A stretch of DNA of 50,831 nucleotides from Candidatus Sulfopaludibacter sp. SbA3 (GCA_945860645.1 CAMATG010000002.1:1-50831), one strand, 5' to 3'; positions 28,420 through 37,060 are shown, counted from the stretch's first letter. Notes: generated by a model from the letters alone, not told the origin. A program made the numbers and translations.

Positions 28420-29226
28420 CTACTTCAGAAAGCCGGAGGCCGGAGGCGTGTAGGGCGAGGGGAACGAGGACTTCGCGCCCGCCGCGGGAATCGGCAGGTT
28501 GAGCGTCCACAGCAAGCCGTTCACCACCAGCCGTCGGAAGTCATCGTTATGGAAGTCCGCGGGGTGCCCGAGCGTTGTAAAGAACACCCGCCGATTCTGA
28601 TCCGTCTTGGTCCACGCCACCGGTTGCGGGCCGTCGTCGCGGCCGTTCTGCGGGTTGATCGCGTGCCCGGTCAGCAGCGGGTGGCAGTCCCCTTGCAGCG
28701 GGTTGACGGTGTAGAGCCAGCTCGGCATCGTCAGCGACGGATTCACGCCGTTCAAGATGGCGTGCTCGCCGGCCTTCTCCGTGCGCGTCGTGGAAAGATG
28801 GCCGTGGTGACGCGTCCACCGCGCCCCGAAAACGCGCAGCGAAAAGGAGTCGTTTTCCGCCTCGTGCGCGTGCCCGGCCGGGTACTTCAGTGAGTGGGTG
28901 CTGGTGCGAAATCCGGCGATCGGCCGGCCCGATTTCTCATACGCGCGAATCGCCTGATACTGCTCCTCCGGCAACTCGCGCCAGCGGAGGAAGAACACCG
29001 CCAGATCCGCCGTTCGCAGCGCCTCCAGCCCCTCGATATTCTTGTTCGATTGGGGCGTCGGCCGGGCAAACAGGACCTGCGTGCGAAGCCCGTAATGCTT
29101 CTCCAAAATCCCCGCCAGCGCGGGCATCGTGTACTCGCTACGATACTCGTCGTCGCCGGTGACAAACACCACCTTCAGCGGATCTTTTTGCGGGAACAGA
29201 GCGGCCAGCATCGTGCGTCTAAACAA
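28420..29226 (-). CDS. ThuA-domain protein
   Basis: A 268 aa protein of the ThuA-like fold (class I glutamine amidotransferase-like), a family named after a trehalose-utilisation gene and common in polysaccharide-degrading soil bacteria. Visible blocks: VVFVTGDDEYRSEYTMPALAGIL at the N-terminus, DLAVFFLRWRELPEEQYQAI, AGFRTSTHSLKYP, ARWTRHHGHL and the C-terminal VFFTTLGHPADFHNDDFRRLVVNGLLW. The exact reaction of the family is not established; it usually accompanies Gfo/Idh and isomerase genes, as here. The TTG at 29226 has GGAG 6 nt upstream and overlaps the preceding gene by 8 bp; the ATG at 29211 is the alternative. Confidence 0.85.
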   Translation of the reverse strand: MFRRTMLAALFPQKDPLKVVFVTGDDEYRSEYTMPALAGILEKHYGLRTQVLFARPTPQSNKNIEGLEALRTADLAVFFLRWRELPEEQYQAIRAYEKSGRPIAGFRTSTHSLKYPAGHAHEAENDSFSLRVFGARWTRHHGHLSTTRTEKAGEHAILNGVNPSLTMPSWLYTVNPLQGDCHPLLTGHAINPQNGRDDGPQPVAWTKTDQNRRVFFTTLGHPADFHNDDFRRLVVNGLLWTLNLPIPAAGAKSSFPSPYTPPASGFLK

Positions 29227-30124
29227 ACTGCACTCCGATCTGCGCGGCTACCTTTCGGATGTAAGTCGCGCCTTCCAGATACTCCTCGGCGCCCTTCAAA
29301 TGTTCCAGCATCAGCGGCGCATCGATGGCCGTCAACGCCTTCAAATACGGCTTGTAATCCAGCTCGCCGCGGCCCGGAATCACCTCGATGAAATGCACAT
29401 TCATCTCCGGTGTCCAGGCCAGATCCTTGGCGTGGCAGGACACGATATAACGCCCCAGCTTGGCGAACAGTTCCTCCGTCAGTGCTGCGTTGTTATAGAA
29501 CTTCTCCGGGCTGTTCACCGCGTTGCAGACGTCGATATGAACCGCGAACCCCGGTCGCTGAATCGCCTTGATCAACTGCAAATAACGGTCGGCCGATTCG
29601 GGCATGCACCAGCCCATGATTTCCAAGGCGAACTTGGCGCGCTTCGGTTTCACGGCGTCGATCACCGTGCGGCAGTTCTCCACCGTCGCGTCGAAGAACT
29701 GCTTGCTGAAATTGTCCTTGTGCGGGCCATACCAAACCTTCGGGTTGAAGCTCCCGGCGATGTCGACGCAGCAACGCGCCCCAACGGCGTCGGCCAGGGC
29801 CAAGCGGCTGGTGACGTATTCCAAATTCGCCTTGCGCGCCGCCGCGTCCGGATCCAACATATTCTTCCACGCGCCCACCTCGGCAATCAGCACGCCTTCG
29901 GCTTTGAATGCAGCTTCAATCGCCTGACAGCGCGCGCTGTCCTTCACCTCCGCCGCGGGACAATACGCCGCCGCGTAGCCAAGCCGGCGATGCTCCCGCG
30001 CCAGCTCGCGCGGGTCGTCGGACTTCAGAAATATCGGTCCGCCCAGACGAACGGGAAGCGGTTTGGCGGCAGCGGCGGGAAGGGCCGCGGCCGCCGCAAG
30101 AAAGTGGCGGCGCGTGGATGGCAT
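29219..30124 (-). CDS. Sugar phosphate isomerase/epimerase-like TIM barrel, Tat signal
   Basis: A 301 aa member of the xylose isomerase-like / AP endonuclease 2 superfamily. A Tat-type leader (STRRHFLAAAAALPAAAA) suggests export. The barrel blocks include DPRELAREHRRLGYAAAYCPA, LEIMGWCMPESADRYLQLI, FAVHIDVCNAVNSPEKFYNN and YIVSCHAKDLAW, with His/Asp/Glu residues that typically bind a divalent metal. The substrate is probably a sugar or inositol derivative, but it cannot be specified. It lies 12 bp after the racemase-like gene and overlaps the ThuA gene. TAGAAT sits 9 nt before the ATG, though part of it is the stop of the upstream gene. Confidence 0.82.
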   Translation of the reverse strand: MPSTRRHFLAAAAALPAAAAKPLPVRLGGPIFLKSDDPRELAREHRRLGYAAAYCPAAEVKDSARCQAIEAAFKAEGVLIAEVGAWKNMLDPDAAARKANLEYVTSRLALADAVGARCCVDIAGSFNPKVWYGPHKDNFSKQFFDATVENCRTVIDAVKPKRAKFALEIMGWCMPESADRYLQLIKAIQRPGFAVHIDVCNAVNSPEKFYNNAALTEELFAKLGRYIVSCHAKDLAWTPEMNVHFIEVIPGRGELDYKPYLKALTAIDAPLMLEHLKGAEEYLEGATYIRKVAAQIGVQFV

Positions 30125-30136
30125 GTCGCCCCGATT

Positions 30137-30802
30137 CTATAACACCCCTAAAACGGAGGCAGCCTGCTGCATCGCCAGCAGCGGGCTGGACAGGATCGGC
30201 AGCTTCGGCAACTCATCGCCCATGGCGTCGATCACGCGCGCCATCGATGCCTGTGCCAACACAATCACATCGCTAGTTTCAGCCAGCTTTTTCAATCCCG
30301 CCGCAACGGCCTTGTCGTGCGTCGCCACGTCACCCGCAATCACCGCCTCAAACGCGCCCTCGCACAAATGCGCCGTGATCTCCGCCGGTTTCCCCAGCGC
30401 GGCGGCCGTGCCCTGCACCAGCGCCACCGTCGGCTCCAGCGTCGTCTTCAACGTCGCCAGCACGCCAATCCGCGGACCCTGGTTCACCGCCGCCTCCGCC
30501 AGCCGCTCATCGATCCGCAAGATCGGCATGTCGAACAACTGCCGCGCCACCGGCACCGCGGCGCCAATCGATGAACACGTCACCATCACCGCGTCCGCCC
30601 CCGCCTGTCGTGCCGAATCAATCTGCGCCACAATGCGCCGTATCGTATCTTTCTGCAAACCGCCGGCACGAATCGTGTTGCCGATCAGGCTCTCATCCAC
30701 CATGTGGAAGACGCGAACGCCTGGCAGTGTCCGCGCCGCCAGCGCGGTGAACATGGGAACCAGAACGGGACTGGTATGGATAAGGGCAAGTGTGGAAGGC
30801 AC
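30137..30802 (-). CDS. Aspartate/glutamate racemase family protein
   Basis: A 221 aa protein of the Asp/Glu/hydantoin racemase superfamily. The first catalytic cysteine region is clear (GADAVMVTCSSIGAAV). The position where two-cysteine racemases carry the second cysteine reads VIVLAQASMARV, with no Cys; a different cysteine occurs in AHLCEGAFEAV. The enzyme may therefore be a lyase, decarboxylase or isomerase relative rather than a racemase. Translation starts at GTG (30802), only 27 bp from the divergent kinase start. It is the first gene of the racemase - isomerase - ThuA transcript. Confidence 0.75.
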   Translation of the reverse strand: MPSTLALIHTSPVLVPMFTALAARTLPGVRVFHMVDESLIGNTIRAGGLQKDTIRRIVAQIDSARQAGADAVMVTCSSIGAAVPVARQLFDMPILRIDERLAEAAVNQGPRIGVLATLKTTLEPTVALVQGTAAALGKPAEITAHLCEGAFEAVIAGDVATHDKAVAAGLKKLAETSDVIVLAQASMARVIDAMGDELPKLPILSSPLLAMQQAASVLGVL

Positions 30803-30803
30803 G

Positions 30804-30822
30804 ATCTATAAATACAATAGAT
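30804..30822 (+). promoter_or_regulatory. Inverted repeat and -10-like box in a 27-bp divergent spacer
   Basis: ATCTAT-N7-ATAGAT is a perfect 6-bp inverted repeat filling most of the gap between the racemase-like gene (minus) and the kinase (plus). Inside it TACAAT (30813-30818) lies 11 nt before the kinase ATG and could be its -10 box; TATTTA/TATAGA on the other strand could serve the opposite gene. It looks like a shared operator-promoter. Confidence 0.45.
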
Positions 30823-30829
30823 TGGGCAC

Positions 30830-33457
30830 ATGGCGGATCTTTCGGCACAGCAGTGGGAAGTCGTGGAGGAGCTCTTCGCCAATGCGCAGGAACTGGCGCA
30901 GGCGGAGCAGGAGGCCTATGTCAACGGCGCCACCACCGATGCCGCTGTGCGTGCGGAAGTGCTGTCCCTGCTCGGCGTTAAGGAATCCAGCTTCGATCTG
31001 CAGGGGGCCATCGGCAGAGCGGCGGCGCGGCTCTACGAGTCGCAGGACATGGGCGACCTGCGCGAAGGCCAGCGAATCGGCGAGTATCGCGTGGAAAAAA
31101 CCATCGGCCGCGGCGGTATGGGCACCGTCTACCTGGCCCACCGCGAGGGCAAAAACTTCGCGCAGCGAGTTGCGGTGAAGGTGTTGACCAACGGCATGAA
31201 CAGCCGCCACACGCTCGAACGGTTTCGCGCCGAACGCCAGATCCTCGCCCGCCTGGAACACCCCAATATCGCGCGCCTCCTCGATGGAGGCGAGACCAGT
31301 GATGGCCAACCGTTTCTCGCCATGGAATACGTCGATGGCAAGTCGCTCCACGTCGTCTCCCGCGCCCTACCGGTTGCCGATCGGCTGCGCCTGTTCATCA
31401 AGGTTTGTGAAGCCGTCGCCTACGCACACCGCGAACTCGTCATTCATCGCGATCTGAAGCCCGGCAACATCCTGGTCACCGCCGATGGCGTGCCGAAGCT
31501 GCTCGACTTCGGCGTCGCCAAGCTGTTGGCCGAAGACGAACTCACCGAAGGCCTCACCCAGGCCTTCCCCGGCGTGCAAATGCTGACGCCCGAATACGCC
31601 AGCCCCGAGCAGGTTCGCAACGAAGCCGTCGGCACGGCGACGGACATCTACGCGCTCGGCGCAATTCTCTACGAACTCCTGAGCGGCGTGAAAGCCCACG
31701 TCTTTGCCGATCTCTCGCCCGCCTCCGTGCGCGAAGTGGTCTGCGAACAGCCCGCAACGAAACCCTCCAGCGCGGCGGCCCGGCGCGATCCCGCCGATAC
31801 CAAACTCCCCAAAGAACTCGCCGGCGATCTAGATAACATCGTCCTCAAGGCGATGAACAAGGACCGCCTCCGCCGCTACGGCGCGGCTTCCGAGCTGGCC
31901 GAAGATATCGAGCGGTATCTGAACGGATACCCGGTCCTGGCGCGTCCCGATCGCTGGAGCTACCGCCTGCAGAAGTTCGTGCGGCGGAACCGGATGGGCG
32001 TGGCGGCGGGCGTGATGGCCGCCGCCACGTTGGCATCAGGCATGGTGCTGACGGTGCGCGAAAAGCAGCAGGCGGAGCGGCGGTTTCAACAGGTGCGTGG
32101 CCTGGCGAACGCCTTCCTGGTGGACGTCGACAAAGAGATGCGCAAGACTCCCGGCACCACGCGCGCCCGCGAAGTGATGGTGCGCACGGCGCTTGCCTCC
32201 CTCGATGGCCTCGCCCAGGAAGCTCGCGGCGACGCCGGTATTCTCAGCGACCTAGCCGAGGCCTACGAAAAGGCCGCGCAGGTGCAGGGCGTGCCCGGCT
32301 ATCAGAACCTCGGGCAGGTGGACGCGGCCCTCGCGTCGCAACGCAAATCGGTGGCGCTGTTCCGCCAGTTGTGGCAAGGCAATCCGGCCGACGCGCTCAT
32401 CCGCCGCCGCTTTTCCGACGAACTGTCCAACCACGGCCGCGTGCTGATGCTGGAAGGCGATCTGCCCGCCGCCGCCGCGGTGCTCGAAGAAGGCATGCGC
32501 CTGCTGGACGGCGCGACCGGAATGGAGGACGCCGTTGTCGCCTCCTACAGCATCACCCACCTCGGTCGGACAATGGCGCTATTGGGCCGCCACGAAGAGA
32601 GCGAACGCCTCCTCCGCAAAGGCCTCGCCGTCCTGGCGCCCTTCGGCGAGAAGGTGCGCGCCGCTCGCTATCAGGTCGAGTCCGATCTCGCCGAGGAGCT
32701 TCGGCTTAACGGGATGCTGGCCGAAAGCGAAGCCATGCAGTTGCCGTTGCTCGCCATCCGCCGCGAGAACTACAAGAACCAGCCGCAGGACACCATCCGC
32801 ATGCGCCGCCTCGCTCAGGCCCTGCACGCCGCGGGAATGCTCTACGCCGGGGGCCGCGAATCCGGCTTCGGCAAACCCGCGGAGGCCGAAAAGCTGCTGG
32901 AAGAATCGCGCACCCTGTTCGCCCGTCTGCGCGATGCCGATGTCAACAATCTCAGCGGGCCGGTGGAGCTAGCGATCGCCAACATCGAACTCGCCCGCGT
33001 CATGGCGCCCGGCCCCCGGCCGCTCGCCCTGTTGCAGGAGGCCTGGCAGATGCTGGACGGCGTGCCGGTGCGCTCAGCGTTGATGCCCGCGCTCCGCGCC
33101 CGCGCACTGGCCCTGCAAGCGGAGTCCTTACGGGCGCTCGGGCGCATGAATGAGGCGGAGTCCGTCCTGCAACGCGCCGGTGCCAGCGGCGAGGAGCGGT
33201 TGGCCCATCTGGTGGCGACCAGCCGCTGGAAAGACGCGGTCGCGGTCGGCGAAAAGCTGACCGGACCGGAACGGGATTTGCCGGATTCCCTGCGCCAAAG
33301 TTGGGTGCGCAAGCAGTTGCAAATCGCCTATGGAAAACTCGGCGACGCACCCCGCGCGACCAGCCATCTCGAATGGCGTCGCAAAGTCTGGACAGGATGG
33401 GCCGAGCGTCGTCCGGCAAACCCGCAGGTCCGCGCCGAACTGCGCGGCGCCAGTTAA
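30830..33457 (+). CDS. Membrane Ser/Thr protein kinase with TPR-like sensor, RD type
   Basis: An 875 aa paralogue of the 11145 kinase. The N-terminal segment (QQWEVVEELFANAQELAQAEQEAYV) precedes the kinase domain with P-loop GRGGMGTVYLA, ATP lysine in VAVKVL, canonical HRD in VIHRDLKPGN, DFG in LLDFGVAKLL, and the activation segment running to YASPEQV. A single membrane helix lies near residue 385 (NRMGVAAGVMAAATLASGMVLTV). The C-terminal 460 residues are helical, TPR-like, probably periplasmic. Unlike its paralogue it has an intact HRD and no adjacent sigma factor. Its codon wobble is C-rich, opposite to the paralogue on the same strand. Its stop overlaps the convergent unknown gene by 4 bp. 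Confidence 0.9.
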   Translation: MADLSAQQWEVVEELFANAQELAQAEQEAYVNGATTDAAVRAEVLSLLGVKESSFDLQGAIGRAAARLYESQDMGDLREGQRIGEYRVEKTIGRGGMGTVYLAHREGKNFAQRVAVKVLTNGMNSRHTLERFRAERQILARLEHPNIARLLDGGETSDGQPFLAMEYVDGKSLHVVSRALPVADRLRLFIKVCEAVAYAHRELVIHRDLKPGNILVTADGVPKLLDFGVAKLLAEDELTEGLTQAFPGVQMLTPEYASPEQVRNEAVGTATDIYALGAILYELLSGVKAHVFADLSPASVREVVCEQPATKPSSAAARRDPADTKLPKELAGDLDNIVLKAMNKDRLRRYGAASELAEDIERYLNGYPVLARPDRWSYRLQKFVRRNRMGVAAGVMAAATLASGMVLTVREKQQAERRFQQVRGLANAFLVDVDKEMRKTPGTTRAREVMVRTALASLDGLAQEARGDAGILSDLAEAYEKAAQVQGVPGYQNLGQVDAALASQRKSVALFRQLWQGNPADALIRRRFSDELSNHGRVLMLEGDLPAAAAVLEEGMRLLDGATGMEDAVVASYSITHLGRTMALLGRHEESERLLRKGLAVLAPFGEKVRAARYQVESDLAEELRLNGMLAESEAMQLPLLAIRRENYKNQPQDTIRMRRLAQALHAAGMLYAGGRESGFGKPAEAEKLLEESRTLFARLRDADVNNLSGPVELAIANIELARVMAPGPRPLALLQEAWQMLDGVPVRSALMPALRARALALQAESLRALGRMNEAESVLQRAGASGEERLAHLVATSRWKDAVAVGEKLTGPERDLPDSLRQSWVRKQLQIAYGKLGDAPRATSHLEWRRKVWTGWAERRPANPQVRAELRGAS

Positions 33458-34071
33458 CCGCGCCCCCCCGGCGGCGTATAGTTCACGGCAAACCAACTGG
33501 CCGTGCTGTCACTCTTCTCCGGCACCCAGGCCACAACGAATTGGACCTGGATCATCTCACCTTGCTGCAAGGCCGGCGGCCGAACGACGAACCCGTATGG
33601 CAAGTATTCGACAAGAGCTACCTCGAACGCGTCCAGAATCTGCGGGTCCCGCGCCAGGCGTAGCGGGAAGCTGCCGCCCTTTCTGCGGTGTGCGATCATT
33701 GCCTCTATTGTCTGCGTGCCCACCGTCACCGTATACCCGTTCCCACTCCACTCCTGAGCCTCCAGTCCCTGTCCGCTGCAGGCGTCTCCCGCGCCAATCA
33801 CACGCTCCCCCTCATGCATGCATATGAACTCACATCCAGAAAGCGCCCGCTTCGCCCGCACCCGCCAAATCGCCGCATAGCAATCACTAACCGCCATCCC
33901 CTCCGGCAACGCCGGTTCCACCCGCCCCACCCAGACCTCCGCATCCAAATCCGCCCTACTCCACGCCCACACCCGCGCGCCCCCCTCAGCCACAGAACAC
34001 TGCGGCTCACCCGAAACCGCCGAACACGTCAGCTGAAACCGCCCAATCGGCGTATCGATCCCAGGCAACAT
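33454..34071 (-). CDS. Protein of unknown function coupled to a MoaD-like gene
   Basis: A 205 aa protein from the ATG at 34071; the ORF track extends to 34281 only because it reads antisense through the MoaD-like gene. No family is recognised. There is no signal peptide or membrane helix. It has six cysteines in the first 100 or so residues (LTCSAVSGEPQCSV, SDCYAAIW, SGCEFICMHEG, DACSGQG) and several tryptophans, then a beta-rich C-terminal half (FVVRPPALQQGEMIQVQFVVAWV). Its start overlaps the stop of the MoaD-like gene (TGATG), and it ends a molybdenum hydroxylase operon, so a role in assembly, cofactor insertion or electron transfer for that enzyme is a reasonable guess, no more. Confidence 0.6.
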   Translation of the reverse strand: MLPGIDTPIGRFQLTCSAVSGEPQCSVAEGGARVWAWSRADLDAEVWVGRVEPALPEGMAVSDCYAAIWRVRAKRALSGCEFICMHEGERVIGAGDACSGQGLEAQEWSGNGYTVTVGTQTIEAMIAHRRKGGSFPLRLARDPQILDAFEVALVEYLPYGFVVRPPALQQGEMIQVQFVVAWVPEKSDSTASWFAVNYTPPGGRG

Positions 34072-34334
34072 CAACCCCCCGAAATGGCCGCAATAAACTG
34101 CACTTCCGTCTCCCCGTCCACCGGTTCCAACAGCCCCATCGAGCTGATCTCCCCATCCACCGCAATCGCCATCCCCCGAACCAATCGCCCCTCGCAAACC
34201 AGCCGCCCCTGCAACTCCGGACACAACTCTTCCAACCCCGCCACCACCTCCCCCACCGTCGTCCCCGGCGCCTCCACCCACTCCCGGCCCGCTGTCGCCG
34301 CGCGCAGCAGGGCGGGGATGTGGACGTGAGCCAT
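34071..34334 (-). CDS. MoaD/ThiS-like ubiquitin-fold sulfur carrier
   Basis: An 87 aa beta-grasp protein: VHIPALLRAATAGREWVEAPGTTVGEVVAGLEELCPEL at the N-terminus, MAIAVDGE in the middle, and a C-terminal Gly-Gly (FIAAISGG) as needed for adenylation and thiocarboxylate formation. MoaD supplies sulfur for the dithiolene of molybdopterin. Here the gene lies 2 bp after the molybdopterin-binding subunit and overlaps the following unknown gene, so it may be a carrier dedicated to this enzyme, for example for cofactor supply or sulfuration, rather than the housekeeping MoaD. No moaE is adjacent. Confidence 0.82.
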   Translation of the reverse strand: MAHVHIPALLRAATAGREWVEAPGTTVGEVVAGLEELCPELQGRLVCEGRLVRGMAIAVDGEISSMGLLEPVDGETEVQFIAAISGG

Positions 34335-34336
34335 CG

Positions 34337-36556
34337 CTACTTCTGCCCGCCCATCGCCGCCGCCACCGCCGGCGGATTCATCGGCAAATGGTACAGCCGC
34401 ACGCCAATCGCATCGCGGATCGCATTCGCAATCCCGGCCGGCGGCGAAACGATATTGGCCTCGCCCACACCGCGCACGCCGAACGGATGCGCCGGATTCG
34501 GCACCTCCACAATCTGCGTATCGATCATCGGGACATCAAGAATCGTCGGCATCCGGTAGTCCAGCAGGCTCGCGTTCATCATGCGCCCCTCCGGATTCAT
34601 CCAGTACTCCTCGTTCAGCGCCCAGCCAATGCCCTGCACGCTTCCGCCCTGCATCTGCCCTTCCACGTAGCTCGGATGAATCGCGCGCCCCGCGTCCTGC
34701 ACCGCCGTGAACCGCAGGATCGTCGTCTTGCCCGTCCCCGTGTCCACTTCAACGTCTGCAATCACGCCCGCAAACGAACCGCCCGCCCCGCGCGGATTCA
34801 CACTCGCCTGGCCCACCACCGGCCCGCCTGTCTCGCTCATCTTCCCAGCCAATTCCGCAAACGTCATCTGCCGTTCTCCAGCCTGGAAAACACCATCGGC
34901 AAACTCCACCGCCTCCGCCTGCCACAACTTCGCCGCGCGCAACTTCATCTGCCGGATCACATCCTGCGCCGCATCGTGCGCCGCCCAGCCGGTTGCATAC
35001 GTCGTCCGCGAACCACCCGTCACGCCCGTGTACCCAATCGTGTCCGTATCAACAACCGCCGGGTGAATCCGGTCCACCGGGATCCCCATCACCTCCGCCG
35101 CCTGCATCGCAATCGACGTGCGCGTGCCGCCAATATCGGTCGACCCTTCAATCAGGTTCGCCGTCCCATCGGCATTCACGCTGATCACGCAGCTCGATGG
35201 CAGCCCGATGTTGAACCAATACCCAATCGCCACACCGCGCCCGCGCTTGGCCTCCGCATGCGAAGGCTCACCCAGCGGCGCCGAATAGTGCGGATGCGCC
35301 TGCATCGCCTCAATCACTTCCACGCAGCCAACGCGCCGGAACTTCGGCCCATCGGCGCGCCGCGTGCCCTCCCGCGATGCATTCCGCAGCCGCAGTTCCA
35401 GCGGGTCCATCTTCAATTTCCGCGCAATTTCGTCCACAACGCTCTCCGTCGCAAACGCCGCGTTCGGCGCGCCCGGCGCGCGATACGCCGCCGTCGACGG
35501 CTTGTTCACCAACACGTCATACCCGTCAATCGTCTGGTTCGCAATGTCGTAAGCCGCAAACACGCACATCGCGCCCGCGCCCACCATGCCGCCCGCATAC
35601 GCCCCGGCCTCATACGCCAGAAACGCCTGCGCGGCAATCAACTTCCCATCGGCGTCCGCGCCCATCTTCACGCGCATCATCGAACCCGGCGTCGGCCCGC
35701 TGCCTTCAAACACATCCCGCCGCGACATCACCAGCCGCACCGGCCGGCCCGACTTCTTCGATAACAACGCCGCCACCGGCTCCAGATACACCGGAATCTT
35801 GCCGCCAAATCCGCCGCCAATCTCCGTCGGCGTCACGCGCACCGCCGACACCGGCAGGTCCAGCAGGCACGACACCACGTCGCGCACCACAAAGCTGCCC
35901 TGCGTCGAGCACCACACGTTCACGCGCCCGTCGTTGTTCCACAGCACCGTTGCGGCGTGCGGCTCAATGTAGCCCTGGTGCACCGTCGCCGTCGTGAACT
36001 CGCGTTCAATCACAATCGCCGCCCCGGCAAAGGCCGCTTCACTATCGCCCATCGCATGATGCACATGCGCGGTCACGTTGGTGTCCCCACCGTGCAACAA
36101 CGGCGCGCCCGCCGCCATCGCCTCCACCGCCGTCAGCACGCACGGCAACGGCTCGTACTCCACTTCAATCAGCTTCGCCGCCTGCTCGGCCGCCTGCAGG
36201 CTCGTCGCCGCCACCGCCGCAATCGCGTGGCCCTGATAGAGAACTTTCCCCTTCGCCAGCACGTTGCCGCGCAGGTGGCTCACCGGAGTTTCGCCCTCGC
36301 CCAGGTCCACAATCCGGTCCGGCGTCTGCGGGAAATCATCGGCGGTGACAACGGCCACAACACCGGGAAACGCCGCGGCCTTCGTCGTGTCCACGCGCTT
36401 CAAAATCGCATGCGCGTGCGTGCTCCGCACCATCGCCCCATGCAGCAATCCGTTCATCTGGAAATCGGCGGCGTAGATCGCCCGCCCGGTCACTTTGTCG
36501 GCGCCATCGTGCCGCGGCGGCCGTGTGCCAATCACGTTGTAGGATGAGGTGCTCAT
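34337..36556 (-). CDS. Xanthine dehydrogenase-family molybdopterin-binding subunit
   Basis: Large subunit (739 aa from ATG 36556; the track's longer start reads into the preceding gene). Family blocks: GADKVTGRAIYAADFQMNG at the start, TEIGGGFGGKIPVYLEP, KPSTAAYRAPGAPNA in the active-site loop, and GVRGVGEANIVSPPAG near the C-terminus carrying the catalytic Glu. The loop AYRAPGAP is not the AYRCSFR of form I CO dehydrogenase, so this is a xanthine/aldehyde/hydroxybenzoyl-CoA-type hydroxylase of unknown substrate. It hydroxylates with water at a Mo-pterin centre and sends electrons through the [2Fe-2S] and FAD subunits encoded just upstream. Starts and stops overlap (TAATG). Confidence 0.92.
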   Translation of the reverse strand: MSTSSYNVIGTRPPRHDGADKVTGRAIYAADFQMNGLLHGAMVRSTHAHAILKRVDTTKAAAFPGVVAVVTADDFPQTPDRIVDLGEGETPVSHLRGNVLAKGKVLYQGHAIAAVAATSLQAAEQAAKLIEVEYEPLPCVLTAVEAMAAGAPLLHGGDTNVTAHVHHAMGDSEAAFAGAAIVIEREFTTATVHQGYIEPHAATVLWNNDGRVNVWCSTQGSFVVRDVVSCLLDLPVSAVRVTPTEIGGGFGGKIPVYLEPVAALLSKKSGRPVRLVMSRRDVFEGSGPTPGSMMRVKMGADADGKLIAAQAFLAYEAGAYAGGMVGAGAMCVFAAYDIANQTIDGYDVLVNKPSTAAYRAPGAPNAAFATESVVDEIARKLKMDPLELRLRNASREGTRRADGPKFRRVGCVEVIEAMQAHPHYSAPLGEPSHAEAKRGRGVAIGYWFNIGLPSSCVISVNADGTANLIEGSTDIGGTRTSIAMQAAEVMGIPVDRIHPAVVDTDTIGYTGVTGGSRTTYATGWAAHDAAQDVIRQMKLRAAKLWQAEAVEFADGVFQAGERQMTFAELAGKMSETGGPVVGQASVNPRGAGGSFAGVIADVEVDTGTGKTTILRFTAVQDAGRAIHPSYVEGQMQGGSVQGIGWALNEEYWMNPEGRMMNASLLDYRMPTILDVPMIDTQIVEVPNPAHPFGVRGVGEANIVSPPAGIANAIRDAIGVRLYHLPMNPPAVAAAMGGQK

Positions 36557-37041
36557 TACGCCTGCTTCTCCTCGCGAATCTCTTTCGCCGCCGCCTGCAC
36601 GGCGCGCACAATCTTGTCGTAGCCGGTGCAACGGCAAAGGTTATTGGCCAGCCACAAGCGAATGCGTTCCTCGCTCGGGTCCGGCTCCTGGTCCAGCAGC
36701 GCCTTCGCCGCCACAATGAACCCCGGCGTGCAAATGCCGCACTGCAACGCCGCGTGGTCGATAAAGGCCTTCTGCAGCGGATGCAGCTTCTGGCCGGCGG
36801 CGATCCCTTCAATCGTCGTCACCGTGCGGCCCTCGGCCTCCACGCCCAACACCAGGCACGACGTCACCAGCGTTCCGTCCAGCATCACGCAGCAACTGCC
36901 GCAGTTGCCGTCGCCGCAGCCCTCCTTGGTGCCCGTCAAATGCAGCGTGTCCCGCAGGCATTCCAGCAGCGTCTGGCTCGGCTCGGCCAGGAACTCCACC
37001 GGCTCGCCGTTCAACTGCATCGATACGTAAGTCTTCTTCAT
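36556..37041 (-). CDS. Molybdenum hydroxylase [2Fe-2S] subunit
   Basis: A 161 aa small subunit. The plant-type ferredoxin domain has cysteines in KEGCGDGNCGSCCVML and TSCL, and the C-terminal helical domain binds the second cluster with QCGICTPGF and NLCRCTGYDKI. The order and spacing match CoxS/XdhC-type small subunits. It transfers electrons from the Mo centre to FAD. It starts 19 bp after the FAD subunit gene and overlaps the large subunit gene by one base. Confidence 0.94.
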   Translation of the reverse strand: MKKTYVSMQLNGEPVEFLAEPSQTLLECLRDTLHLTGTKEGCGDGNCGSCCVMLDGTLVTSCLVLGVEAEGRTVTTIEGIAAGQKLHPLQKAFIDHAALQCGICTPGFIVAAKALLDQEPDPSEERIRLWLANNLCRCTGYDKIVRAVQAAAKEIREEKQA

Positions 37042-37060
37042 GGCTGTGATGTCCTTGCCC

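Noticed and set aside
33454-34281. Extension of the unknown gene to 34281
   Set aside because: The first 70 residues are Gly/Asp-rich text from another frame of the MoaD-like gene; the ATG at 34071 overlaps its stop in typical operon fashion.
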